From positions 46,159-110,158 of the forward strand of contig NZ_FCOX02000029.1 of the NCBI RefSeq assembly GCF_900044055.2: a stretch of DNA of 64,000 bases, given 5' to 3'. This DNA is from Caballeronia calidae. Lineage in GTDB: Bacteria > Pseudomonadota > Gammaproteobacteria > Burkholderiales > Burkholderiaceae. The stretch's first letter is position 1, and every line of letters begins with the position of its first letter. The notes below the pieces were generated by a model. The model was not told the DNA's origin and made no database searches. It saw only the letters and a list, made by a program, of their open reading frames with translations. This document shows, piece by piece, positions 26,960 to 35,367 of the stretch. Both the position numbers and the translations under genes were made by a program.

Positions 26960-28317
26960 CTGGCGCAAAGCATCTTCTCGTTTTCGCTCATCTCGACGGC
27001 AATTGGACCTGTTGCGGCAGGCTTGTCATGACCGAGCAGACCGACGGCCGAGTGTCGTCGACGTTCGAATACGAGGAGAGCTATCTCGCCCATTCGAACA
27101 GGGTCGAGCTGGACCCGGTCAGCCTTTCGCTTGCAGAAAAACCTATCACGCCGAGCAAGCAGAGAATACCCAAGGACGCTTTGTCGCTCTTCGGCGCATT
27201 TCGCGACGCAACACCCGATGCGTTCGGCCGCCGTGTAATTGAGCGCAAACTCGGAGCGCCTCTGAATGGCCTCCTCGAGGCGCAATACCTAATGAACGGA
27301 GGACCGCATCGCGTCGGAGCTCTTGACTTTCGGCTCGAGTCGAGTATAGGACCGTCGTCGCAAATCGATGACTCCGTCGACCTAGACAAAATTGCCGAAG
27401 CGGTCGAGCGCATCGACGAGGGCCTTCCTATCTCGCCAGAACTGGAGGCAATTTTCGCTCAAGGTGCAGGGCTGGGCGGCGCTCGGCCGAAAGCTTCGTT
27501 TCGCGACGATAAGGGCGTTGCATGGGTGGCGAAATTCCCAACGAGGAGCGACGCGTTCGACGTTTCAAGTGTGGAATACGCGACGCTTCTATTGGCGGCA
27601 AAGACCGGTGTTCATGTGCCTGCAGTCAAAACAGTCGCGATAGGCGACCGCCGCGTCTTACTGTCCCAGCGATTCGACCGTTTCCGGGCTCCGACGACCG
27701 ATTCAAAATCGCATCCGGCGGGTCAAAAACGACCCCGAGCCGGACCAGAAGCCGGACCAGAAGCCGGAACAGTCGAGCAACGCGTGTTCTACGCGAGCGC
27801 GCTCACGATGACAGGCTACACAGAGATAGAATCGCGTTTCGCGTCATACGCGGATGTAGCGGCTGCCGGGCTTGTGCACAGCCGCACCGCTATCGGCGTC
27901 GATGATGCCGCGCAGATTTACAAGCGAATGTTGATTGACATCCTTGTGAGCAACGACGACGGGCATCTTCGCAACACCGGCTACATTTACAACAGCGCGT
28001 TTCGAACGTGGCAACTGAGTCCTTGTTTCGACGTCGTCCCGAGACCAAGCTTCGCATTTGACCGGTTCTTGCATCTTCAAGTCGGAGAGTATGGAAGAGC
28101 GGCGACGCTCGACAACGCTCTCTCTTGGCATCAAATGTTCTGGCTTTCCGAGGAACTCGCCTGCGAGTACGTCGCTGAGGCGTGGAACACAGTTCGCGAT
28201 TGGCGACAGCACTTCGAACATTCCGGAGTGGGCCCCATTGACATCGAAAAGGTCGCTTCTGCCTTCAGGAGTATTGATGACATAGCGAGTCCCGAACTCC
28301 GCCGAAAGCTTCCGTGA
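26956..28317 (+). CDS. hipA: HipA-family serine/threonine kinase toxin
   Basis: 453 residues. The HipA N-terminal lobe carries GARPK (175-179), the nucleotide-binding glycine-rich turn, and Lys193 in VAKFP. The catalytic loop reads ILVSNDDGHLRN (Asp335, Asn340) and the metal-binding Asp359 lies in LSPCFDVVP. HipA kinases phosphorylate targets such as aminoacyl-tRNA synthetases and cause dormancy. No HipB-like HTH antitoxin lies next to it; the upstream neighbours are the HAD protein and two unknowns. An insert at 258-271 with a GPEA-type repeat is unusual. Confidence 0.88.
   Translation: MTGAKHLLVFAHLDGNWTCCGRLVMTEQTDGRVSSTFEYEESYLAHSNRVELDPVSLSLAEKPITPSKQRIPKDALSLFGAFRDATPDAFGRRVIERKLGAPLNGLLEAQYLMNGGPHRVGALDFRLESSIGPSSQIDDSVDLDKIAEAVERIDEGLPISPELEAIFAQGAGLGGARPKASFRDDKGVAWVAKFPTRSDAFDVSSVEYATLLLAAKTGVHVPAVKTVAIGDRRVLLSQRFDRFRAPTTDSKSHPAGQKRPRAGPEAGPEAGTVEQRVFYASALTMTGYTEIESRFASYADVAAAGLVHSRTAIGVDDAAQIYKRMLIDILVSNDDGHLRNTGYIYNSAFRTWQLSPCFDVVPRPSFAFDRFLHLQVGEYGRAATLDNALSWHQMFWLSEELACEYVAEAWNTVRDWRQHFEHSGVGPIDIEKVASAFRSIDDIASPELRRKLP
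27738..27770 (+). repeat. 12-bp tandem repeat inside hipA
   Basis: The unit CCGGACCAGAAG occurs about two and a half times, encoding repeated Gly-Pro-Glu-Ala. It lies in a loop between the two kinase lobes, so changes in copy number would lengthen the loop by four residues at a time without breaking the frame. Confidence 0.7.
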
Positions 28318-28400
28318 CTGTTGAATCAGAGCGCGTGTGTTCAAGTAATGAGGGTAGACGGCGCCTGGCGATACGCTCGCCGCCGCGAGGAAGAAAATAA

Positions 28401-28811
28401 ATGACAACGTTCGACCGAGTCTCCCAGTTCCTCGCGCATAGTGACGTTGTAATTCTGCGCATTGAAGTCGCGCACTTGGGAAGTGTCGCGCAGGTTGGGC
28501 GTGTGCTCGCAAGGCTTGTTGGTGAAGAGAAGCTCATCCGCGTGAGCATCGGCGTGTACGCAAAGACTCGTGTCAACAAGTTCACCGGAGCTCTGACGCC
28601 GGCCGCGACTTTCGAGCAGATAGCGGCAGACACCTTCCGAAAGCTGAGAATCGAAGTTTTGCCGGGGCGTGCTGCTCGCGACTACAACAGCGGCCGCACG
28701 ACGCAAATCCCAGTAGAGCCAGTCGTGTGCACCGGCCGGCGCCGGATAGCGCGTCGAATAGAAGTCGGCTCTCGCGTCGTCATATACGAAAAGAGAAAGT
28801 CACGTGACTGA
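28401..28811 (+). CDS. DUF6088 (AbiEi-like antitoxin type) protein
   Basis: 136 residues. The sequence IEVAHLGSVAQVGRVLARLVGEEKLIRVSIGVYAKTR is a winged-helix pattern as in DUF6088 and AbiEi-type N-termini: residue-for-residue 'G....V..AL.RLV..G.L.R...G.Y'. These proteins often act as transcriptional autorepressors and antitoxins. GAGG lies about ten bases upstream. It heads a run of four genes with overlapping ends; no known AbiEii nucleotidyltransferase is present. Confidence 0.72.
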   Translation: MTTFDRVSQFLAHSDVVILRIEVAHLGSVAQVGRVLARLVGEEKLIRVSIGVYAKTRVNKFTGALTPAATFEQIAADTFRKLRIEVLPGRAARDYNSGRTTQIPVEPVVCTGRRRIARRIEVGSRVVIYEKRKSRD

Positions 28812-29031
28812 AGTCCGAGTACACGCGGGAGTCTATCTCGCTCATGACCTCGCTGCCGCGATGCCCCTTGTCGCCACGGGACGGTATACGCCCATTCCGG
28901 GAGAAGACCTCTGGGAGCGTGCGGCTCGCGCTCTGCTGACAGTCAAGCCCTCAGGACCATACCCGCACGCTGACGCGCTGACAGTCTTCGTGAGCGACTA
29001 CGGCAAGCATCACGATGCGTCTCGATATTGA
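28804..29031 (+). CDS. small hypothetical protein, 75 aa
   Basis: A GTG start inside the last codons of DUF6088 and a compact product (VRVHAGVYLAHDLAAAMPLVATG...ADALTVFVSDYGKHH). Overlap with both neighbours suggests translational coupling. No family recognised. Confidence 0.5.
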   Translation: MTEVRVHAGVYLAHDLAAAMPLVATGRYTPIPGEDLWERAARALLTVKPSGPYPHADALTVFVSDYGKHHDASRY

Positions 29032-29218
29032 AATCAACGACGGAGCAGCAAGAGCGACATTCGTGCGCGAGGGGATGCCATTCATCAATCACTCGCCGAT
29101 TCCCCTTCTTCGTCCGACTAGGCTATTCGTCGCAATCACAGTGCATGCACGCCCGTTGCCTTACGCGCATACTGTGCGAGTCGGTGAGTCGCCGGCGATG
29201 GCGTGGAGGACACTATGA
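29015..29218 (+). CDS. small hypothetical protein, 67 aa
   Basis: Begins ATG inside the previous gene, 17 bases before its end, and its TGA stop overlaps the next ATG (ATGA). The product MRLDIEINDGAARATFVREG... is beta-rich. Tight packing on both sides is the main support for it being real. Confidence 0.45.
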   Translation: MRLDIEINDGAARATFVREGMPFINHSPIPLLRPTRLFVAITVHARPLPYAHTVRVGESPAMAWRTL

Positions 29219-29415
29219 GCAAGGGTAATGGAAGCGGCGTTGGAAGGGGGAGCAGCGCTGGAGGAAAGTCTGGTGGAGAACGTGGCCCAATCCAACCTTC
29301 CTCAAGCGGACGTGGACGGCCGTCGACCGGATTTCCAGGTGGAAACTGGCCGAGCACAACAGGTCAGCCGTGCGGGGGTGGTCGCGGCAACGCACCGCCT
29401 GCAGGTAATAAATAG
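29215..29415 (+). CDS. Gly/Ser-rich small protein
   Basis: 66 residues from an ATG with GGAGG five bases ahead, overlapping the previous stop. About half the residues are Gly, Ser or Pro (SKGNGSGVGRGSSAGGKSGG...), so it is presumably unstructured. It is the last gene of the overlapping run. Function unknown. Confidence 0.55.
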   Translation: MSKGNGSGVGRGSSAGGKSGGERGPIQPSSSGRGRPSTGFPGGNWPSTTGQPCGGGRGNAPPAGNK

Positions 29416-29551
29416 CGAGGATGGTGAGAGAAGACTCGGCGGTGCTTATTTTGGGGCACCGCCAGCGATTACTCGCATCAGCCCCTCAATACGAAAGGCT
29501 TCGAGAGTTCCTTTGTATCCGTCCCAACGGTTCCGCGCCTTTAGTTGCCCT

Positions 29552-30091
29552 TCACTTCAGCAGCGTTGGGAATTCAGGCGACTGCACCACCTTCGCGATG
29601 AGGTCCTGCACTGCTGGCATCAGCGCTTGAGCGGTCTGATTACAAGCGGTCTCACCGAAATAGCTGGAAGTGTACGAATAAGCTTCGGCCACGCTCATGC
29701 TGCGTCCGTTCGACGATTTGACGGTGAGTCCGAGGTTCCATGTGCCGCTCATGGACGAGAAACCTATGTTTTCAAGCTGACCTGTGAGTTGCACGGGAGC
29801 AGCTGGTGCATAAACACCGGCGATTTTGAGTTCGGAGATGAACCCAGCTTTCACAAATTCGGCGAAGGACTCACCGTCGGGCGTCTTGATGGGACCAACC
29901 GCGCGGCACATGATTTGATTTGGGCTCTCATTCGGGATGGGAGCCTGCGTGAATTGTCCAACTCCCACCCCGTTGACGACGGTGGTCTTCATCGCAACCA
30001 CGTTGTCCGCGTTAATGGAATATCGCGGAACCGCGTACGTGGAGCAACCTGCCAAGCTCGCAACTGCTACCAACGCCAGAATGACCTTCAT
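29552..30091 (-). CDS. putative lipoprotein
   Basis: 179 residues beginning MKVILALVAVASLAGC, a type II signal peptide with lipobox LAGC (lipidated Cys16). The ATG at 30091 is preferred over one 19 codons upstream because it has GAGGG ahead and places the signal at the terminus. The mature part is soluble, with QLTGQLENIGFSSMSGTWNLGLTVKSSNG, typical of outer-membrane-anchored periplasmic proteins. It resembles YajG-like or other small Burkholderia lipoproteins only generally. Confidence 0.8.
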   Translation of the reverse strand: MKVILALVAVASLAGCSTYAVPRYSINADNVVAMKTTVVNGVGVGQFTQAPIPNESPNQIMCRAVGPIKTPDGESFAEFVKAGFISELKIAGVYAPAAPVQLTGQLENIGFSSMSGTWNLGLTVKSSNGRSMSVAEAYSYTSSYFGETACNQTAQALMPAVQDLIAKVVQSPEFPTLLK

Positions 30092-30535
30092 CAATGCCCT
30101 CGCTTCGCTTTTATCTAGTCGGTGTCTCGATGCCAGCGGTTTTCCCACCGCAGCGCCTACGTTGGCTCTAACGGCGGCGACTTTGAAAACTTGAGGGTAT
30201 GTCGCGTTGTCTCAACTTAGACTGCAGAACGCTCTGCGCGGAGGCGAACTAGCTTATCCGCAACTCGTCGTCATCACAGGTAGCAGGAACTATTGAGAAC
30301 TTCCCCTGTTGTTTGTCAGCGCAAGACTTCCTTTGAGGGCCACCAAGGAATTGCTATCTCATGAAGAGCAAAGATGTTCCTGCGCGCCCGATATGAGCAT
30401 GGAGGCGGACGCAACAAGCGTAGAGCGGCGAAAGCGCGGCCACGACTCAAGCGAAAACGGAGACTGCCGTTAACTGGTTTGTCACACTGTGACCGTCGAA
30501 ACTAAGGTGCCGGCGAACGAAAACTAGGAGACTCC
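30092..30535. other. 444-bp intergenic region
   Basis: Lies between the divergent lipoprotein gene and a 41-residue secreted peptide gene. I see no longer gene or repeat in it. Confidence 0.5.
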
Positions 30536-30661
30536 GTGAAAAAAATCGTTGCTGTCGTTGTCGCACTGCTGTGCATTGTCAATGTCGCCCACGCTTGTCC
30601 AAAGGGTGAGCATCCCCACGGTGGTACCGGTTCGCATCACAATGGCGGCTACTGCTCCTAA
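30536..30661 (+). CDS. small secreted His/Cys/Gly-rich peptide, 41 aa
   Basis: GTG start with a perfect ribosome site (AGGAG, five bases spacing). The product is MKKIVAVVVALLCIVNVAHA, a clear signal peptide, followed by a 21-residue mature peptide with five His, two Cys and six Gly (CPKGEHPHGGTGSHHNGGY then Cys-Ser). The CPKG.HPHGGTG.HH.GGYC pattern recurs as an uncharacterised small protein in related genomes, to my memory. The residue content suggests metal binding in the periplasm. Confidence 0.75.
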   Translation: MKKIVAVVVALLCIVNVAHACPKGEHPHGGTGSHHNGGYCS

Positions 30662-30845
30662 CTGTTGTCGCTTCGAAACGCCCGCGAAAGCGGGATTTCG
30701 CTACTCGAGTCTCACCTCACCGTCAGGCATTTGCTGATAGTCGACGAGAAACCGTCGAAGGTCCGTTGAGGACGCCACCCGTGCTCGTCGGAGCCGATTT
30801 TTCGATGTCACATCCGCGCATGTCAGTCCGTAGCTCATAGCCGTG

Positions 30846-31970
30846 CTACGGTTTTGCCGCAGGACGCAAGGTCATTAGGTTTTTGGCGGATTGACGGAAC
30901 GCTGCTGCGGCACCAGGTTTGGAAAATTGAAAGAGCTCATTCAAGCCAGAGGCTGAGTTGAGCGAGAGTTCTTCGTAGCGCACAATAGGTAGTTCTCGGT
31001 TGTCCTTGAATCTTCGGTCAGGGCCACCCGATTTGTTGACATACCTCCAGGTGCTGCCGATTCGGACTGCATCAGTCGGGACGAAATCCTCTTCAATGAA
31101 TTGGGTCGAGCCATCGCTCATATGCAGGTCGGCGTAACGCACGGCTGCGACCTTGCGTCCAGTGATAACGAAAAGGCGGTCAGGACAGAAGTAGAGCGCG
31201 TTCGTTCCCGTGACAATGTACGGAACATCGAGGTTGCACCTCACCTTCCAGAATTGTCCGACACCCATCTGTAATGGCTTGCGTTGAACGACGTTCGGAG
31301 CACCAGCATGATATTTTCTGTCCAGCACTGTGCCGGTCGCATCAATTCTCCACTTTCCAGCGGAAGCAGCAAGTTGCGTCAGTCCGTTGACCACAGAGGA
31401 GAACGCTTGTTCGGACGTCGGGTCGAGGTCATAGAAGAGCACGGTTGCCCGGCGAGCTGTATCCCAGTAGTACACCCACAGCGCGGCGGCAGATAGAATG
31501 ACAGCGATGGCACCGCTTACGATGGCGACAAGTGTCGCTCCATCTGACGAGAGTGCCGCGAAGATGACTCCAATGAGCGCGAGCGTTGCGCACCATGGCC
31601 AAAGTGGAGTCATTTCCGCCTTGCGATTGATTTCATCAACTAGGGAGTCGGCGGAGGACGACGCTAGCTGGGGAGCGGTCGCCGAGGCAACGCTGGTCAT
31701 AGGGCCAACCGTTGCAGTTCCAGGAGAAGTAATCACTGGGCGAACTGCCGCCGGATTGGACGGAGGCTGCGAGTAAGCCTGTGGCTTACCTCCGGGGGAC
31801 GGTAGGGTCGCACGATAGGTGAACCCAGCTTTCGATATCGAGACGTAGTTCCCGCGTGGACCAGTTCCGACACGAAATCCTGGGACACCCACTGAAACTC
31901 CAATGCCGCTCCCTGAAACATTGAAGCGAAACGGTCCTGCGGAAATCGACTTCCTATAGCTCAGCCCCAT
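30846..31970 (-). CDS. DUF4236 domain membrane protein
   Basis: 374 residues. The N-terminus MGLSYRKSISAGPFRFNVSGSGIG...GVPGFRVGTGPRGNYVS is the characteristic DUF4236 sequence. A Pro/Ser-rich linker follows, then two membrane segments (about 123-140 and 144-168) and a 200-residue C-terminal part (LPIVRYEELSLNSASG). It is the last gene of the five-gene operon that begins with the TerY-like protein, 16 bases after the secreted repeat protein. Its function is unknown; the context points to envelope-linked phospho-signalling. Confidence 0.82.
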   Translation of the reverse strand: MGLSYRKSISAGPFRFNVSGSGIGVSVGVPGFRVGTGPRGNYVSISKAGFTYRATLPSPGGKPQAYSQPPSNPAAVRPVITSPGTATVGPMTSVASATAPQLASSSADSLVDEINRKAEMTPLWPWCATLALIGVIFAALSSDGATLVAIVSGAIAVILSAAALWVYYWDTARRATVLFYDLDPTSEQAFSSVVNGLTQLAASAGKWRIDATGTVLDRKYHAGAPNVVQRKPLQMGVGQFWKVRCNLDVPYIVTGTNALYFCPDRLFVITGRKVAAVRYADLHMSDGSTQFIEEDFVPTDAVRIGSTWRYVNKSGGPDRRFKDNRELPIVRYEELSLNSASGLNELFQFSKPGAAAAFRQSAKNLMTLRPAAKP

Positions 31971-31986
31971 GTTCCCTAGACTCTCT

Positions 31987-32652
31987 TCAGTGTCCTACGC
32001 AGAAGTTACCGACCATCCGGAATCCGGCGTCGCATTCCCACCCGTCCCCCGTATTGGCCAGATGAGCATTGGGTGGAAGGCTTACGGCTTCGCATGTGTT
32101 TCCAACCCGTCTGAATCCCGAATTACACTCCCAGTCGGCACCAGTGCCAATTAGGTGTGCGTTGGCGGGGGTCGATTGAAGTGCCATGCAGACAGCACCG
32201 AACCTCATGTAGCCATCGTCGCACTGCCATTGCCCGTCTGTGGAGACTCGGTGGGCATTTGGAGGCATCGCCATCGGAACACAGCCCGTTGGACCGGCGG
32301 TCATGCCCGCTGGGCAATTGCTTTGCGACTGCTGACGAAGCGGCCGTGGGCAACCTAGTCGGTCGACACCCGGAGGGCAGGAGGGCACACTCGCCGGCAC
32401 GGGTGCTGGAGGAACTGTCGTTGACGTCAGAGGCGCATTCACCATGGCGGACGATAGACCGCTGACAGTTTGAGCAGAGCTAGACAGAGGGGGGGCTACG
32501 GGCCCCACAGGCTTACCTCGAAAGGCATTGAGAAATTCTCCCACCGGATTCGGCGCTTCCTGCGCGTGACCTGACATCGAGAGACTGCCCAAGATAATAG
32601 CGAAGCAACCCGTGAGGACCGCCGTTGAAGGAATTTGGGGAAGTCTTGTCAC
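31987..32652 (-). CDS. secreted protein with three Cys-containing repeats
   Basis: 221 residues. A signal peptide (TAVLTGCFAIILGSLSMSGHAQ) is followed by a Pro/Ser-rich spacer and three tandem repeats of about 30 residues starting near 129, 160 and 191. Each reads PxNAH....G..W.C..G(F/Y)...G..C, so each has two Cys at fixed positions, presumably disulfide-bonded. The ATG overlaps the kinase stop (ATGA). Position in the TerY/PP2C/kinase operon makes it a candidate extracytoplasmic ligand or sensor. Confidence 0.7.
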   Translation of the reverse strand: MTRLPQIPSTAVLTGCFAIILGSLSMSGHAQEAPNPVGEFLNAFRGKPVGPVAPPLSSSAQTVSGLSSAMVNAPLTSTTVPPAPVPASVPSCPPGVDRLGCPRPLRQQSQSNCPAGMTAGPTGCVPMAMPPNAHRVSTDGQWQCDDGYMRFGAVCMALQSTPANAHLIGTGADWECNSGFRRVGNTCEAVSLPPNAHLANTGDGWECDAGFRMVGNFCVGH

Positions 32653-34598
32653 GGCTTCCTCTGCATAACGGCAAAGTCGGCTTGTGCTTGGGCCAGATGG
32701 TGATGAGCCGCTTCCAGTGCTCCCTTCGCCTTGTTCTGGCGGAGCATAAACTCGTTTCTCACGGTCTGAAGATATGTCGCTCCATCCCGAAGTTGCTGCT
32801 CAAGCTTTGCTCGCATCGATGCGACCCGCGCGTTCACCGAGTTGACGTCTTGAGGGGAGGGAGTAATGTTGGCGGACGGCACGAACTTTCGCTCGATAGA
32901 CCTCTTCCAAGACAGAAGGTTGTTTGTGAGACCCTCACCGAAACCGGGGACGGCGCCGATTGCCGAGGACGTGATATCTGCGGCGGTTTCGATGCCGAAG
33001 GACGCCAGGGTCTGCTTGCGTTGCGCCCCGACACCAGAAATCTTCGCGTCGTGAATGAAGTGCCGGTCGAGGAAATCGTGCATTTGACGCGCGACTAGCG
33101 TGGCTTGCAGTTGCTTCATCTCGAGCGCAAGGACTTGAGGAAGGTCGTCCAGCTGAGCTTTGATTTGCCCAAGATTGCGGAACGCATCGGAAACTGGGTG
33201 CTCCCCGCGCACCCTGTCATATTCGGAAAGTGCGGCATCGTAGCCGCGCTGTGCGACGGCAACCGCGCTTTTGCGCGTATTCAATTCGACAGGCGATTCC
33301 GCCTTTACGGCATGCGTGGCAAAGCCCCCAACCGTTAGCCATAGCCACCAGAGTTTGGGCTCACCAATTGACAACAAGAAAGCGACGAAGCAGATGCCGG
33401 CATACATCAAGCGCATCTTGGTCACGGATAGGCCGGTAGACGCGGGGGCGGGGCGTCCCGACAAAGCTAAGGACGGGGCCGCGAACGCAGGCATCTGTGG
33501 TACTGCGCTGAGCGCCTGAATTTGTGACCAGAGCGCAGCGATATTCGCACTCGCAGCCTGAAAGTTTATGGTTGGTCCGGTCGCGGAAGCTGGAGTGAAG
33601 TAGGGCGTTCCTTGCTTGTCGCGCTCGCACCAAATACAGGTGTGTAGCTGGCCTGGAAATTTATGTCGTGGTTCGGCGCTGCACGAACGCAACGAACGAA
33701 GGAGACCGTCTAGGGCGGCAACCCATTCCTTTGCCTTGGGTCGGCCGTGTTTTACACCCGTTTCGGTGAACGCGCGCCAGAACAGGTCTCCGAAACCGGC
33801 GGGTAGGTAATCCAGGCCCAAGGCCTTCGGCGGCATATCAATCAGTCGCGTGAGGCGGTCCGCTCCATAGGCGAATCGGAACTCCTTGATAGAGCGCTCC
33901 AATGGCAAATCTCCGGTGGTCTTCGGGATTCCGGAGAACGGGTGCCTTGCCATGAACAACAATTGAAAGACGAGAACGGCCAGCCCAAAGTTGTCGTGAT
34001 TTGCCGTCCGCGTGACGCCGTGGAAAGAACCCAGCCCTTGTAGTTCGGGAGGTGTGTAGTGCGGCACACCCACCGTGCACGGAAAGCTGGCGGCCGAAGT
34101 GTTGACATGGAATGAATCGCAGTCAAGCAACTTAACCGTTCCTTGACGACTGACAATGATGTTGTTCTCATTGACGTCACCGATGGCGTGGCCGTGCGCA
34201 TGTATGGCATCAAATGCAGCTGCGATATTTCGTGCGGTTCCCACCAAGAAGGCAAAATCCGCTTTCGGGAAAGTCTGACGACGACTGCCTACACCGTAGA
34301 GTTCGTGTACCGCGTGATAACCGGAGAACTTCGGCATGGTGAAGCCGGCGACGGGCCCTGGTCGCTTTGTCAGTAACACACTGATGGGCCATGCAGCGAT
34401 TTCCTTGAGGTAGGTATCACCTACCTGCGCCATTGCCCGTAGCTTCGCTTGTCGTTCAGGTGGGAGAGCGTGCGCGTAAATTTTGGCGGCGACGTTTTCG
34501 CCGTTGTGCGTTGTATCGAATACGGCGCCCTCACCACCTTCACCTAGCTTCTTGCCCAGCTGGAGCTGATTTCCGAGTTCATCAAACGCTACTGACAC
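32649..34598 (-). CDS. Ser/Thr protein kinase with helix-hairpin-helix region (YegI-type)
   Basis: 649 residues. The kinase domain spans about 10-300: glycine loop GKKLGEGGEGAVF, Lys in VAAKIY, catalytic loop IGDVNENN and DCDS in place of DFG. A Cys cluster (HTCIWCERD near 325) is followed by a membrane segment (MYAGICFVAFLLSIG, LWWLWLTVGG). The last third has a coiled region and a double helix-hairpin-helix (ISGVGAQRKQTLASFGI, VPGFGEGLTNNLL), a DNA-binding element. This is the kinase of a TerY-P-type triad, like E. coli YegI. It overlaps the PP2C gene by 17 bases. Confidence 0.87.
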   Translation of the reverse strand: MSVAFDELGNQLQLGKKLGEGGEGAVFDTTHNGENVAAKIYAHALPPERQAKLRAMAQVGDTYLKEIAAWPISVLLTKRPGPVAGFTMPKFSGYHAVHELYGVGSRRQTFPKADFAFLVGTARNIAAAFDAIHAHGHAIGDVNENNIIVSRQGTVKLLDCDSFHVNTSAASFPCTVGVPHYTPPELQGLGSFHGVTRTANHDNFGLAVLVFQLLFMARHPFSGIPKTTGDLPLERSIKEFRFAYGADRLTRLIDMPPKALGLDYLPAGFGDLFWRAFTETGVKHGRPKAKEWVAALDGLLRSLRSCSAEPRHKFPGQLHTCIWCERDKQGTPYFTPASATGPTINFQAASANIAALWSQIQALSAVPQMPAFAAPSLALSGRPAPASTGLSVTKMRLMYAGICFVAFLLSIGEPKLWWLWLTVGGFATHAVKAESPVELNTRKSAVAVAQRGYDAALSEYDRVRGEHPVSDAFRNLGQIKAQLDDLPQVLALEMKQLQATLVARQMHDFLDRHFIHDAKISGVGAQRKQTLASFGIETAADITSSAIGAVPGFGEGLTNNLLSWKRSIERKFVPSANITPSPQDVNSVNARVASMRAKLEQQLRDGATYLQTVRNEFMLRQNKAKGALEAAHHHLAQAQADFAVMQRKP

Positions 34599-35367
34599 TG
34601 CTTTCCCCCAGCGAACGCGTTGCGAGAATCAACGTCTTGTCGTCGTCGGTTCGGTCATTGATTGCATCGCTATTTAGGAAGCGCTCAAGGGCTGCACAAA
34701 GCGAGTCCGTCTGGTCGTCCGACGACGCACGTAACGCCTTGAACATTGGCTCGAAGAAAGGCTCGTACGCGGTCTCGGAAGCAAACACTAAGGCCAACCG
34801 CTGGATTCCATCGCTGAAAAGCGATACTTCGTCCGACGTGTCGCGAATCTCGACTCTCAGATGTTCTGCAGCGTTCGCATCTGTGACGAAATACGTCATG
34901 TTGGCGTACTCGCCCGATTCAGGCCAAAAAACGGGCGCCAGTGCTCCTGCGTCGCGCGCCACGATTGCGCCGTCGCCGACTTGGAAGTAGAACGCCCGGG
35001 TCGGCCCAATAACCGCGCCGAGCAAGGTACAGGCAAGCGCGCGCATGGTGACACTTCGCGCTTGCGCAGCCTCGCTTATCCGCGCTCTGACGACCTCGAG
35101 CAGTTCGCTCGCGAGGTGCGCTTTCAACCCGTCTTCTCCAGTCGTTTCGGCGATTTCGAGAAGCATTTTTCCGGCGGCCTCACACGCAAGCTCGGAACCG
35201 ACCTCGCCGAACTGTGCGCTTCCCGCTCCATCAGAAACAAGAGCAACCAAAAGGCTCGCTCCCGTCGCGTCTGACGCAACGTGATAGAAGCAGCTGTCTT
35301 GGCAGGGCGACGAGTTCGAAGTGTGCGAGGTGCCTACTGCAGACGCTCCAATGACCTTCCAGCTCAC
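34582..35367 (-). CDS. PP2C-type Ser/Thr phosphatase
   Basis: 261 residues, GTG start overlapping the TerY stop (GTGA). Motifs: SDGAGSAQFGEVGS, FYFQVGDGAIVA, LFSDGIQRLAL and DDDKTLIL, matching the metal-binding Asp residues of the PP2C_2 group. It should reverse phosphorylation by the neighbouring kinase. The order vWA-phosphatase-kinase equals the YegL-YegK-YegI order of E. coli. Confidence 0.88.
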   Translation of the reverse strand: MSWKVIGASAVGTSHTSNSSPCQDSCFYHVASDATGASLLVALVSDGAGSAQFGEVGSELACEAAGKMLLEIAETTGEDGLKAHLASELLEVVRARISEAAQARSVTMRALACTLLGAVIGPTRAFYFQVGDGAIVARDAGALAPVFWPESGEYANMTYFVTDANAAEHLRVEIRDTSDEVSLFSDGIQRLALVFASETAYEPFFEPMFKALRASSDDQTDSLCAALERFLNSDAINDRTDDDKTLILATRSLGESSVSSV

